Source of the DNA: Parachlamydiaceae bacterium | Lineage (GTDB): Bacteria > Chlamydiota > Chlamydiia > Chlamydiales > Parachlamydiaceae | DNA: 36,404 nucleotides | Direction: 5' to 3' | Assembly (NCBI GenBank): GCA_013813265.1 | Contig: JACCRY010000135.1 | Location: 1 to 36,404, forward strand | In this document: positions 24,528 through 33,022 of the stretch, one piece after another | How positions within the stretch are numbered: position 1 is the stretch's first letter | How the letters are laid out: every line of letters starts with the position of its first letter | Notes under the pieces: generated by a model | What the model was told of the DNA's origin: nothing | What the model saw: only the letters and a program-made list of their open reading frames with translations | The model's database searches: none | Translations under genes and position numbers: made by a program

Positions 24528-24728
24528 AAAATTGAAATTCAGTACTAGTTAATTTTCAGGCCTACTTTGTTTTGCACATCGTTACTTGTGGGATATGCCT
24601 GCGCTCCTAAAATTTATGTCCAGTATCCGAGCAAGCGTTTAACTCTGTGGTAGAAAAAAATGATTACGTTTAGCTTGATATGTATTACGGAATGACAATT
24701 AAAATAAACTCTTCTCTACGTTAAATCG

Positions 24729-26759
24729 CTAAGGAAGATTCCACGTATTGTAGAGGTTCTGTAAAGCTTGCACCTCTTTCACCCAATCTGCTTTAGAGGG
24801 ATCATATCGCGGATCTCCAAATGGATATCCATAGGGGTCATCCGGAGATATTCCTAAATAAGCTAAAGACCTTTTGCCAATTTCTCGGAAAGCAGGAACA
24901 GCGGCTAAGCCCCCCATATGTCTTTTGCCGATACCTGGGATATATCCATGTTCGGGTTCATCAATAGTCACAAGCAACACAAAAGCAGGCTTATTGACTG
25001 GCGCAAACCCAATAAAAGTAGAGACGTGATCTTTGCGGCTATAAACACCGTTAATGATTTTTTCAGAGGTTCCTGTCTTGCCCGCTTCGGTGTATCCGTT
25101 AATATCACCTCGGAAAGAGGATCCTCCTTTCTTCGTTGCGTATTTCATTGCTGCAACCACCTGCGAAGTCATTTCGGAATCTAGAACTTTTGGAAAAGCC
25201 AAATGTCTTTCTTTAGTCGTGTTGTCGATTATTACTTTTGCAGAACCATCTCTTCTGTTTTGTACTATTTTGCGTATGAGGGTCGGTTTTACTAAACGAC
25301 CGCCATTGGCAAGGCAGGCATAAGCTCTAAGTAACTGAATGCTTGTAATCTGCACGTTATGGCCCATAGCCAAAGAAAAGGGCGTTGGCACAGACCATTC
25401 CAAAGCTCCGTTAGGATGCATCTTACCTGGTCTTGGTACCACACCAGCGCTTTCGCCTGGTAGCTCAATGCCTGTTTTCTGTCCGAATCCGAATACTTCA
25501 ACTAGCACTTGGCGGTACCATTCATTCCCAAGGCGTTCCACAACACGTTGAATTAATCGCGCTACATAGATATTGGAGGATTTCCATATTCCCATGTTCA
25601 TATTAAGAAAACGATGGTAGGTAATCTCTTTGAGAGGCCGTCGACCAGGAAAGCGGTCATCTAAAGTAGCCATTTTTTCATCCGGAGAAAAAAGAGAGTT
25701 TTCGCCACGCCGTTTTAGCTCTTCATTCGCCATAAATGCAACAGCAAGAGTCACAGGTTTCATGACTGAGCCGGGCTCATTAGCGTCGCTGACGGCTTTT
25801 ACTTTGGAGAGGTCCCTCTTGGCAGAGTCGTTAAAATATTCGGCATAATGTTCCGGATAAAAATATGGATATTGGGCCAATGCCAAGATCTCACCTGTGT
25901 CCGGATGCATCATCACGGCCCAACCAGACTTAGCATTACTGCGATGCACCGCTTTGGCGATTTCATCTTCGGCAATCGCTTGCAGCACATGATTGATCGT
26001 AAGATAAACATCAGCTCCATTTTCCGGCAGCGCAACGATTTCACCTGACTCAAGAGAGTTGCGAGGTGAACGCATTAAAAGGCGCTTACCTTTACATCCT
26101 TTTAGGTGTTTGTCGCAACTTAGTTCAAGACCACCTGTAGGATGTGCCTGACCAGTCCTCTCATCTCTCTTTTTTTGAACCGTTTGAATAACTTGTCCTA
26201 GAAGTTTACCAAAGGGGTAGGAGCGTTGGTAATCAGAGACAAAGAAAAGAGCATTGATTGGGATTTGACGGCTGCGCGCAAAAGGGCGCCACCAATTTAA
26301 AATCTGTTCTTTGCGTCGGTTGTCAAGCCAAAGCGCTAGTTTTCGACTGCGGCTTTTTTTGTGGAGAAGTTGCATTAGCAGCTTCTGTTGCTGTTGAGGC
26401 GTTAAGTCCAAGGCATTTTTAAGTCCGGATATTACTTCAGAGTGATATTCACTGGGGATCGAAGCGGGGTCTGCATAGAGGTGAACCTTTTGAATATCCA
26501 ATACCAATCTTTGGGGGGTGTCAGGATGTTGACGACCAAGGGAGGCGTTACTATAGAAAGAACCTCGTATAAAGGGTTCGTCAACTGAAAAGAAATGCTG
26601 TCTTCGCGCAAGTTTGGTCCAATGGTCGAACTGTGCTAGTTGAATAAAGTAGTATTGCATGACGAGAAGGGATAATAGTAGCACGATACCAAGGACGACG
26701 ATAAGAAGTCGAAGGCGATCCTGTTCATGTATAGGTGGAGGAGGTGGACGCTGCTTCAT
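24729..26759 (-). CDS. ftsI: Penicillin-binding protein, FtsI/PBP3-type transpeptidase
   Basis: A 676-aa class B PBP crosslinks peptidoglycan at division. A cytoplasmic polyproline start (MKQRPPPPPI) precedes one membrane helix (about residues 17-37), then the pedestal domain, then the transpeptidase with SVMK (331-334, catalytic Ser331), SSN (394-396) and KTG (561-563). GQKTGIELPGESAG is typical of the FtsI branch. Chlamydiae lack most PBPs and use FtsI and PBP2 for septal synthesis, so the gene is likely essential. The ribosome site is weak, and an upstream frame ends 1 base before the ATG, suggesting translational coupling to a lost or truncated gene. Confidence 0.92.
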   Translation of the reverse strand: MKQRPPPPPIHEQDRLRLLIVVLGIVLLLSLLVMQYYFIQLAQFDHWTKLARRQHFFSVDEPFIRGSFYSNASLGRQHPDTPQRLVLDIQKVHLYADPASIPSEYHSEVISGLKNALDLTPQQQQKLLMQLLHKKSRSRKLALWLDNRRKEQILNWWRPFARSRQIPINALFFVSDYQRSYPFGKLLGQVIQTVQKKRDERTGQAHPTGGLELSCDKHLKGCKGKRLLMRSPRNSLESGEIVALPENGADVYLTINHVLQAIAEDEIAKAVHRSNAKSGWAVMMHPDTGEILALAQYPYFYPEHYAEYFNDSAKRDLSKVKAVSDANEPGSVMKPVTLAVAFMANEELKRRGENSLFSPDEKMATLDDRFPGRRPLKEITYHRFLNMNMGIWKSSNIYVARLIQRVVERLGNEWYRQVLVEVFGFGQKTGIELPGESAGVVPRPGKMHPNGALEWSVPTPFSLAMGHNVQITSIQLLRAYACLANGGRLVKPTLIRKIVQNRRDGSAKVIIDNTTKERHLAFPKVLDSEMTSQVVAAMKYATKKGGSSFRGDINGYTEAGKTGTSEKIINGVYSRKDHVSTFIGFAPVNKPAFVLLVTIDEPEHGYIPGIGKRHMGGLAAVPAFREIGKRSLAYLGISPDDPYGYPFGDPRYDPSKADWVKEVQALQNLYNTWNLP

Positions 26760-26760
26760 T

Positions 26761-26850
26761 TCAGATTAACCCATTTTCAAGTTCCTTGAGTCTGCCCTCA
26801 AGGATCTTTTTACACAAGGAGTAACTCGTAAAAGGCAATTCTTTAAGCCG
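26761..26850 (-). other. Possible 3' remnant of a gene coupled to the PBP gene
   Basis: A frame running into the PBP gene reads RLKELPFTSYSLCKKILEGR then LKELENGLI and stops with TGA at 26763-26761, one base before the PBP start. The upstream part runs into the inverted-repeat element at 26847, where the coding character is lost. In chlamydiae ftsL precedes the PBP3 gene, but the sequence is too short for me to identify it. Confidence 0.3.
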
Positions 26851-27020
26851 CAAACGTAACCGCATATAGCCACACGTGTGAGTGTGTGGTGCAGTATTAA
26901 ACGCGTTAAGCCGTTAAAAAAGGCGGTAGAGGTCGTTCGGCCTCTGTTGCCGCTATCGCGGCTTTTTCCAAGAATTTTCATTACCACACGCTTAGGCGTG
27001 TAGCTATATGTTGTTGCCGC
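26847..27020. repeat. Inverted-repeat element E
   Basis: Nested arms: CATATAGCCACACG at about 26862-26875 against CGTGTAGCTATATG at about 26997-27010, and GCGGTAGAGG near 26923 against CCTCTGTTGCCGC near 26941. The centre is TCGTTCGG (about 26933). It lies in the 491-base gap between the PBP gene and the first Inc-like gene; 27021-27190 holds no gene I can see. Confidence 0.65.
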
Positions 27021-27190
27021 ATTCGCCGCTTGGGCGTCAACACGCGTAAATCGTCTGTTTGGATGGCGTAAAAGTTATTTAAAAATGAATTACTTAAATG
27101 TGGAATTTTAGTAAAAAAATAAATCATAAGTTTTCTTGTAAAGAAGTTTGTTGGGAAGTGGAGGAAAATTTTTAACTAATTTAACTAACA

Positions 27191-27219
27191 TTGACAATAA
27201 AATTGTTAAGTGATATATT
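27191..27219 (+). promoter_or_regulatory. Promoter for the first Inc-like gene
   Basis: Perfect TTGACA (27191-27196), 17-base spacer, TATATT (27214-27219), 32 bases before the ATG. Confidence 0.65.
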
Positions 27220-27250
27220 AATAATAATATTTACTTTTATTTGAGGGGTT

Positions 27251-27907
27251 ATGAGTATAGATTTTAATCATTGTCTAGGCGCATCTATTTGTGGCGAAGA
27301 ATTGAAAAAATTCATGTTTGATTCTATTAATAATTGGGCTTCTTCTGCGAATGCTATCAAACCACTGGTAGTAATTTCAGGCAGTTTGCCCATAGGTTTG
27401 GCTTTGGCCGCTGTAACTTTAGCTACAAAAGTCGCTACAGTTGGTGAAGTACTTATTAAATCTTTCGCAAATATCTTTTTCGGGTTAGCAAATGTAGAAG
27501 GATTCAATGCTAAATTAGGGGCTAAACAGCTTTTTATTGCTTTGCCTAGTTCAATTATAGATTTATTAGTGGGAGCCCCTGCCCACATGCTTTATAATAT
27601 AGTCGGAGATACAATTGGTATAAGTAGTAAAAGTTCTTGTGAAATATTAGGAAGGCTGTTTAAAATAGCGGTCCCTTTTCATTATGCACAGGAGAGAGCG
27701 GCAGGCCATGAGCGTAAAATTAAAGATCTTCAAGCATCTAGATATAAATCCACTGTTATCCCTAAAACTGAGCAAGAAACATTAGAAAAAGATACCCCTA
27801 TAAAAGAAATATGTGCTCTAGTCTATTTTGTTTTGACTGTAGCAGGAAATAATGTCATTTATGGAGATTTTCTTTCTTTTTCTAAGCTTTTAAATTCTGA
27901 AGAATGA
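27251..27907 (+). CDS. Inc-like bilobed hydrophobic protein, paralogue 1
   Basis: This 218-aa protein has no signal peptide but two hydrophobic stretches (about residues 37-80 and 90-120), the bilobed profile of chlamydial inclusion-membrane (Inc) proteins, which are type III secreted. The blocks TLATKVATVGE, AKLGAKQLFIALPSSIIDLL and the start NHCLGASI.GEELK are shared with the paralogue at 28173. GAGGGG lies 3 bases before ATG. The C-terminal part is Lys/Glu-rich and less conserved. The Inc label rests on the hydrophobic profile alone, so it is a hypothesis; a plain lineage-specific membrane protein is the alternative. Confidence 0.7.
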   Translation: MSIDFNHCLGASICGEELKKFMFDSINNWASSANAIKPLVVISGSLPIGLALAAVTLATKVATVGEVLIKSFANIFFGLANVEGFNAKLGAKQLFIALPSSIIDLLVGAPAHMLYNIVGDTIGISSKSSCEILGRLFKIAVPFHYAQERAAGHERKIKDLQASRYKSTVIPKTEQETLEKDTPIKEICALVYFVLTVAGNNVIYGDFLSFSKLLNSEE

Positions 27908-28049
27908 AGATTAATCACATAAATAAATTTTAACTTAATGGTCAATAGTGTCAAATCAAGGATTAATGGCATATTGAATAAATGTTACAATCGTTGAAAG
28001 TATTTGCCTAGCTTGAGTAGATTTATTAGTGCTTAAATCTTAAAAAATT

Positions 28050-28083
28050 AAAAATATCGGCAGTATGATGTCGATATTTTTTG
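28050..28083 (+). terminator. Rho-independent terminator after Inc-like paralogue 1
   Basis: AAAAATATCG pairs with CGATATTTTT (10-bp perfect stem, loop GCAGTATGATGT) and ends in a T-run. It lies 142 bases after the stop and directly before the promoter of the next gene. Confidence 0.7.
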
Positions 28084-28100
28084 TGTGATGCTAAAAAAAA

Positions 28101-28129
28101 TTGCGAAAGTACTGGCAAAGAAGTATAAT
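28101..28129 (+). promoter_or_regulatory. Promoter for the second Inc-like gene
   Basis: TTGCGA (28101-28106), 17-base spacer, TATAAT (28124-28129), 44 bases before the ATG at 28173. Confidence 0.6.
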
Positions 28130-28172
28130 TGTCTTTGTAGCTATCATTTAAATACTAAAAAAGGAGTTGTAA

Positions 28173-28853
28173 ATGGGTGTGGAATTTAATCATTGTCTAG
28201 GTGCTAGTATAGTTGGTGAAGAATTAAAAAGTTCCTTGTTTGAAAAAGTTTCCCAATGGACGCTACCGTCCAGAGAGCTGAAATCAATTACAGTGCTAGC
28301 TATTGCTCTCCCAATCGGTATTGTAACTGCCTGTATTACTTTAGCTACAAAAGTAGCTACGGTAGGAGAAACTGCATTTAAAGCTTTAGGGAACATTGTG
28401 TGTGGATTAGCAGGAATGGAAGGATTTGATGCCAAATTGGGAGCCAAACAACTATTCATTACATTACCTAGTTCAATTATCGATTTGTTAATTGGAGCAC
28501 CTGTACACATGGCCTATAATGTAATCGTAGATACACTTGGTGTGGCGTTAAGAGCCGCCGGAGCCTTAGCAAAAAGAGTGTTAAAGGATGAGATTGCTGC
28601 TGTGAAATATACAAGAGAAAGACAGGTAGGGCATGACACAAAAATTACACAACTTGAGGCTGCGAAATCTAGGGATCTTACTGAAGTCCGGTTTTGTTCA
28701 TTAATGGATAATATTCCAAATTTTGACGAGGAAGAAATATTTGAATGGCTAAAAGAATCAATTCCTCCTGCGATTGCGGCAGTATCACTCGTGGGAAATT
28801 ACGGCATTTATGGAAGTTTTCTTCCTGAGTGGGAAAAAGTTGAAGACATTTAA
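28173..28853 (+). CDS. Inc-like bilobed hydrophobic protein, paralogue 2
   Basis: This 226-aa protein shares with its neighbour FNHCLGASI.GEELK at the start, TLATKVATVGE, the GF.AKLGAKQLFI.LPSSIIDLL block, a GAP..HM turn and a C-terminal NYGIYGSFL-like end (NNVIYGDFL in paralogue 1). Two hydrophobic lobes cover about residues 38-80 and 88-130, without a signal peptide, as in chlamydial inclusion-membrane proteins. The ribosome site AAAGGAGTTGTAA before ATG is identical to that of the 383-aa orphan gene at 33023. Function unknown; inclusion-membrane or other host-facing membrane protein is the inference. Confidence 0.7.
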   Translation: MGVEFNHCLGASIVGEELKSSLFEKVSQWTLPSRELKSITVLAIALPIGIVTACITLATKVATVGETAFKALGNIVCGLAGMEGFDAKLGAKQLFITLPSSIIDLLIGAPVHMAYNVIVDTLGVALRAAGALAKRVLKDEIAAVKYTRERQVGHDTKITQLEAAKSRDLTEVRFCSLMDNIPNFDEEEIFEWLKESIPPAIAAVSLVGNYGIYGSFLPEWEKVEDI

Positions 28854-28916
28854 TTTAAGGCAATCTGCCTCCTCTTGAATTTTTCGATAACCGATTTTTT
28901 TTATTGAGCCTTTATT

Positions 28917-28952
28917 ATGGACCATTGGTCAGGACATCTACCAATGGCCCAT
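28917..28952. terminator. Bidirectional terminator-like hairpin
   Basis: TGG.CCATTGGT (28918-28929) pairs with ACCAATGG.CCA (28940-28951) with one mismatch, between the convergent Inc-like gene and the symporter gene. Confidence 0.55.
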
Positions 28953-28958
28953 AAAAGC

Positions 28959-30509
28959 TTAAAACATTTCCAATGTATCATTCAAGTCTTTGTTACCTTG
29001 ATAGGCCTCACTAGCATTTACTTTACTAGCAGTTGCTTTAGCTTTTCTTTCAGCAACTCTTGTAAGCGTACAAGCTGACACCAATGCAAAGATGAACCAA
29101 GTCCAACGCACTCCCTTTTCCAAGTCAAAAGATTGAAACTCTTGTGACAAATTTCCAATCAAAATAATTCCCAAAATAGCTGGAGCAATGTATTTCAGGC
29201 AAAAGGCGTAAGGGCGTAACCTATTTCCAGAGATCCATACAGAATCATTTTTGATTGTGGGGCAAGCATACTGGAAAATGAGAATCAAGGCTAGGCCTCC
29301 GATCAACATATTCGTTCCCATGACCATAGGCACTAAAGCATCGATCAGGTGTGAGGCATTACCCATGCAAAAGAACATTGCTACACAAGTCATCGCTACG
29401 ATTGTAGCAGAGACTGCACGCTTACGAGAAGTTTGAAATTCGACCTCAACATTGCCTGCGATGCTTTCAACAATAGAAAATACTCCCGTAATTCCTGCAA
29501 TAAAAATGCAGAAGAAGAAAATCACACCAATGATTTGCCCTAGAATAGGCCCGAAAACCTTAAAAATTTGGGGGAAAACAATAAATCCGATCTCAAACGT
29601 GGAATCAGATGTTAAAATTGAGGCAAAAGATATCTGTTGTGTATAGCTGACATGCGCTAAACAACCAAAAATGGCTGCACCGGAAATAAAGGAGACTGCA
29701 AAGTCGCCTATAGCAACATACATCATGGCTTTGGGAATGTTAATTTCTTTTCCCGTATGTCGTGAATAGCCCACAACAATTCCTAATCCCAAAGATAAGC
29801 TAAAAAACAACTGTCCAAAAATATCTCTCCACAAGTTAGGGTCGACTAATTTAGCAAAATCTGGCTTTAGGTAATACTGCCATCCATCCATTCCACCTGG
29901 CAGAAAGGCGACAATGATGGCGAAAGATGTCATAATCACGACAAGCAAAGGCATAAAAATAGAGCAAATGCGTTCAATACCATCTCTGACATTACGCGCC
30001 ATAACAAACCAGGTTATGGCGACAACTGCTAAAGTTGAAAAGATGATAGGGACGGAGAACTGTCCAAAATCTGTCAACCCGGCTGTTGTTTTCAAGAATG
30101 AGTCTATAAAAAATCCCTTCGAATCATCCGGAATGGCATTAACTGCGGCAAAGTACGTGTAAGCTACGGAGTATCCGGTCAAAACAATGTAAAATCCTCC
30201 AATGGAGAGGCAAGCTAAAACAGCCATCCAACCTAGAGTTTTTCCTGCTCGACCCCAAACGCTTCCGTAGGCTGAAACAAGAGGGGATTTCATCCGATAT
30301 CCAATAATTCCTTCCAAAATCAACAAGGGAATGCCAAGCATGAAAAGTGCCATGCAATAGGGGATTAAGAAGGCGCCTCCGCCATTTTTGTAAACTTGAG
30401 CACTGAAGCTCAGGATGTTGGCAAAGCCAACCGCCGATCCAATTAATGACCAAATAAATCCAGCCTGACTCTTCCATGTAGTGTCAGAAATCTCATGATT
30501 GTTAGACAT
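28959..30509 (-). CDS. Neurotransmitter:sodium symporter (SNF) family transporter
   Basis: This 516-aa inner-membrane protein has about 12 hydrophobic helices in the LeuT fold. GSAVGFANILSFSAQVYKNGGG is the family's first helix with the unwound, substrate- and sodium-binding region, followed by AFLIPYCMALF, and it has the GIERICSIFMPLL and FSLSLGLGIVVGYSR helices. It imports amino acids or related solutes with sodium; the exact substrate is not visible. Chlamydiae carry such a transporter, consistent with dependence on host amino acids. AAAGG lies before ATG 30507-30509. The C-terminal tail is polar. Confidence 0.9.
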   Translation of the reverse strand: MSNNHEISDTTWKSQAGFIWSLIGSAVGFANILSFSAQVYKNGGGAFLIPYCMALFMLGIPLLILEGIIGYRMKSPLVSAYGSVWGRAGKTLGWMAVLACLSIGGFYIVLTGYSVAYTYFAAVNAIPDDSKGFFIDSFLKTTAGLTDFGQFSVPIIFSTLAVVAITWFVMARNVRDGIERICSIFMPLLVVIMTSFAIIVAFLPGGMDGWQYYLKPDFAKLVDPNLWRDIFGQLFFSLSLGLGIVVGYSRHTGKEINIPKAMMYVAIGDFAVSFISGAAIFGCLAHVSYTQQISFASILTSDSTFEIGFIVFPQIFKVFGPILGQIIGVIFFFCIFIAGITGVFSIVESIAGNVEVEFQTSRKRAVSATIVAMTCVAMFFCMGNASHLIDALVPMVMGTNMLIGGLALILIFQYACPTIKNDSVWISGNRLRPYAFCLKYIAPAILGIILIGNLSQEFQSFDLEKGVRWTWFIFALVSACTLTRVAERKAKATASKVNASEAYQGNKDLNDTLEMF

Positions 30510-30956
30510 ATAAAACCTTTAAATAAATTCAATTTAATAAAACATTAAAATTTCATTACTTTTATTGTGATTATGCAATCAAAACAAAGTAAGAAATATT
30601 CATTGATAGAACAGTTTGCTAATTCAGTAAAATGGAAAAACTATAAAAAAATTACCGGGAGTTTAGCTTTATAAGCTAAGGAAGAGAAGGGGAAGAAGGA
30701 GGGAAGCATCAAAAAACGAAAACAAAGAAGTACTGATACGTATTGTAGGCACTGGCTGTCTAGAAGCTGCTATAAAATTGAAAGTAGACATCGCAAAACT
30801 CCTTATTTAGCGTTGCTAACAGTTTACCAGAAAAGTATTATTCTGTCAAATTAAAAGGACGGGGACCTAAAGGACATAAAGGACCTAAGGGACTACAAAT
30901 CTAGTTGCTAGTTACTAAAGTCCTTGGATTCCTTTTTTGTCAGCTATCTTTATGCT
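30510..30956. other. Intergenic region with short GGACCTAAA-type repeats
   Basis: No gene is seen in these 447 bases. It holds a TTAGCTT/AAGCTAA hairpin (30663-30679) and a run of units close to AAAGGACCTAAAGGACATAA at about 30848-30890. The symporter promoter must lie near 30530-30620, but no box pair is convincing. Confidence 0.4.
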
Positions 30957-31283
30957 TTAAGTCGGGACTAAGGTGCGCGCTAGAACAAAGACAAAGATCC
31001 CAACTTCGGCACAAAAGAGTTGCAAATGTCGGTTTAGAGCCTTTGAACGAGCACAGTTAATGAAATGATTTATTCTAGGCTTTGCCATGCCTGTTCCCCA
31101 AAGAACGTACCCCGAGAATTCAAGAATATCTACTGAAATGGGTGGTAAAGGATAAAGCAGATTTAAGGCGTATCCTGAGCTCCAAGCTAAACCGACGACA
31201 CAAATGCTTGCTACAAGCATTATTGCATAAGATTTCCATTGTTTAGCTGTATGACTTTCAGACTCAATTAAAGATGCACTCAT
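30957..31283 (-). CDS. Small membrane protein (108 aa)
   Basis: The start ATG 31281-31283 has TGAGGA 8 bases upstream. The N-terminus is polar, then one strong membrane helix (AIMLVASICVVGLAWSSGYAL, about 20-40), a loop with PLPPISVDI, a weaker hydrophobic segment and a final helix (LFCAEVGIFVFVLARTLV). Basic residues lie between the helices. Not recognised. The good ribosome site and coherent hydrophobic profile support a real gene. Confidence 0.55.
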   Translation of the reverse strand: MSASLIESESHTAKQWKSYAIMLVASICVVGLAWSSGYALNLLYPLPPISVDILEFSGYVLWGTGMAKPRINHFINCARSKALNRHLQLFCAEVGIFVFVLARTLVPT

Positions 31284-31406
31284 AATTGATCCTCATTATA
31301 CCCAAGTAAACTCGTGGGCGGTAAAATAGTTGTTTAAAAATATATTTACTATGAAAGAGGTTCGGGTGTCAATCTTCTTTTGAGAACAATCAAACTGTGA
31401 CTGATA

Positions 31407-31980
31407 CATCGATGCCGAGCTAGCAAGGTGTCTTACTTCATAAAAAGCGTAGTATGACCCGAGTAACTAGCCGCTAAGAATCTGTGACTGGACATTCCGA
31501 TGCATGCGCATCTGGTTAAGAAATTAACTTTTTATCTCATACTATTTTTCTGTCACCGCTACCGAGGCTAACTAATTTTAATTAATTCGACCCGACCTCC
31601 CGCTAACGCTTCACGCGAGACGATTGCATGAGTGACAATAAAATATTTTGAAAATTACTTTAACTATCTAATTTTCAGAAAGTTAAGGCCCTAAACTGGA
31701 AACTTGTCTTAAAAAAATGAATCGGGCTGACAATGCTATGACAACAGTTTTAAAATATTTTATCGGCACTTATGCAATCGTCTCGCGTGAACGCTAGCGG
31801 AACCTGGAGTCGAAAACAATTAAAATTAGTTAGCCGCGGTAGCGGTGAAACAATTCTAAACTAATGCAAACTAATAGGAAAATTTAGTTGCTTAACCTGA
31901 TCATTCCGATGCTGAGCTGGCTAAGGTGTGGCTTCATGAAAAGTGTGGCGCGTCCCTCTAACTAACTCGGTAAGGATTTG
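31407..31980 (+). repeat. Diverged direct repeats flanking element F
   Basis: About 78 bases at 31407-31484 (CGATGCCGAGCTAGCAAGGTG..., CGTAGTATGACCC...) recur, diverged, at 31901-31980 (CGATGCTGAGCTGGCTAAGGTG...). A shorter, third copy of the first 20 bases (ACATTCCGATGC) is at about 31491. The 786-base gap between the small membrane protein and the 258-aa orphan holds these repeats and element F, and no gene. Confidence 0.6.
31553..31848. repeat. 296-bp inverted-repeat element F
   Basis: Arms of about 100 bases (31553-31654 and 31750-31848) pair along most of their length: TCACCGCTACCG, GGCTAACTAATTTTAATT, TTCACGCGAGACGATTGCAT and ATAAAATATTTT all return inverted in order. The 90-base centre is not self-complementary. 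MITE-like, with no open frame inside. Confidence 0.8.
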
Positions 31981-31994
31981 AAGAATAGATCTTA

Positions 31995-32023
31995 TTGACT
32001 TAAATTATAATTAATAATATAAT
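31995..32023 (+). promoter_or_regulatory. Promoter for the 258-aa orphan gene
   Basis: TTGACT (31995-32000), 17-base spacer, TATAAT (32018-32023), 46 bases before ATG. Nearly identical to the promoter of the next paralogue. Confidence 0.65.
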
Positions 32024-32069
32024 TAAAAACAAAGGAATTCGTTTATAAATAATTTAATATTGGGGGGAT

Positions 32070-32846
32070 ATGTTAATTAACATACCGGTGTCAAAAAATT
32101 TCGAAAGTACTAACTTCCAAGACCTTGCTGACAATATTGAAATTGGTTCAGGTAATGTAGTAAATACTGATTATAAAGTCATAGCTAAACCGACTTGGGG
32201 AGATTATATAAAAAATTTCTTTCTTTCGCTTTGTTTCTGTTCACAGAATCTTGATTACAATGCTGAACGTATCTTTAACATAATCACTTCGGACATACAG
32301 AAATCCTTAAGTAACTATATTATGGAAATGGCAGAGAACCCTGGAGTAGATTCGGAAGTTGTCCGAAAAGAATTGTTGAGTACTAGAGCTGAATTAGAAG
32401 TTTTAAATAGTGTTGATCATCAGGAAGGGCTGATTATTGAACCATTTAAAAGAGATGAGAGGATTGCTGAATTGCAAGCTAAAGAGACCTCATTTGTTGA
32501 ACAGCTAAAACAAGCTCCAATCAACCATAAAGAAAAGTACATCCAAAAAACTCAGGAGATTTGTGATAAAGTAGAACCGTTAATATTGGCTATAATCAAG
32601 CGCCAAAGTTTGAATAAATTGGATCAGAAATGGAATTATTTTACTAAAAGTATAAAGATCGAAAATAGGTTTGAAAACAACACGAAGGTTATTCATGATA
32701 TTTATTATCAAAAAATGGATTTAACAAAGAGTCTAACGGATCCAATAGGTCATAGATTGAATGTGTGGTCAGGGATGAAATCAATTTTTTCCGGTAACCT
32801 TGCTGACAAAAAAGTGGAGTATTTAGAGTCAGTTGTCGACATCTAA
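32070..32846 (+). CDS. Orphan protein, tandem family paralogue 1 (258 aa)
   Basis: Not recognised. Residues 1-113 match the first 112 of the next gene closely: KNFESTNFQDLA, IGSGNVVNTDY, IAKPTWGDYI.NFFLS and MAENPGVDS. The C-terminal half also matches (LIIEPFKRDERI..., ending KKVEYLESVVDI), but about 110-130 residues found in the longer paralogue are absent after residue 113. There is one moderate hydrophobic patch (IKNFFLSLCFC), no signal peptide. GGGGGG lies just before ATG 32070. Downstream, CGAAGG/CCTTCG (32883-32894) is a short palindrome that might end transcription. Confidence 0.75.
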   Translation: MLINIPVSKNFESTNFQDLADNIEIGSGNVVNTDYKVIAKPTWGDYIKNFFLSLCFCSQNLDYNAERIFNIITSDIQKSLSNYIMEMAENPGVDSEVVRKELLSTRAELEVLNSVDHQEGLIIEPFKRDERIAELQAKETSFVEQLKQAPINHKEKYIQKTQEICDKVEPLILAIIKRQSLNKLDQKWNYFTKSIKIENRFENNTKVIHDIYYQKMDLTKSLTDPIGHRLNVWSGMKSIFSGNLADKKVEYLESVVDI

Positions 32847-32953
32847 TTTTGATATTATTTTGGATTATTATAGCCAGAGAATCGAAGGCCTTCGGGTCTA
32901 TTTTGGATTGTTTGTGTTACTTTTTAATTAAATAAAAAAAATGCACATTAACA

Positions 32954-32982
32954 TTGGCTTAAATTAAAATAAATGATATAAT
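32954..32982 (+). promoter_or_regulatory. Promoter for the 383-aa orphan gene
   Basis: TTGGCT (32954-32959), 17-base spacer, TATAAT (32977-32982). TTGGCTTAAATTAAAATAAAT here matches TTGACTTAAATTATAATTAA before the preceding paralogue, so the promoter was duplicated with the gene. Confidence 0.65.
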
Positions 32983-33022
32983 ACGTGTTAGTGTTGTTAA
33001 TAATAACTTAAAGGAGTTGTAA

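Noticed and set aside
26766-26987. 73-aa frame upstream of the PBP gene
   Set aside because: Mostly inside inverted-repeat element E; the alternative frame ending at 26761 looks more protein-like.
27268-28510. Two antisense 106-aa frames, similar to each other
   Set aside because: Their similarity follows from the conserved Inc-like paralogues on the other strand; no ribosome sites.
30848-30890. CRISPR-like short repeats
   Set aside because: Units are about 10 bases with no spacers; simple degenerate tandem sequence.
31284-32069. Possible tRNA or rRNA piece in the repeat-rich gap
   Set aside because: No T-loop sequence or cloverleaf could be formed; better explained as direct repeats plus element F.
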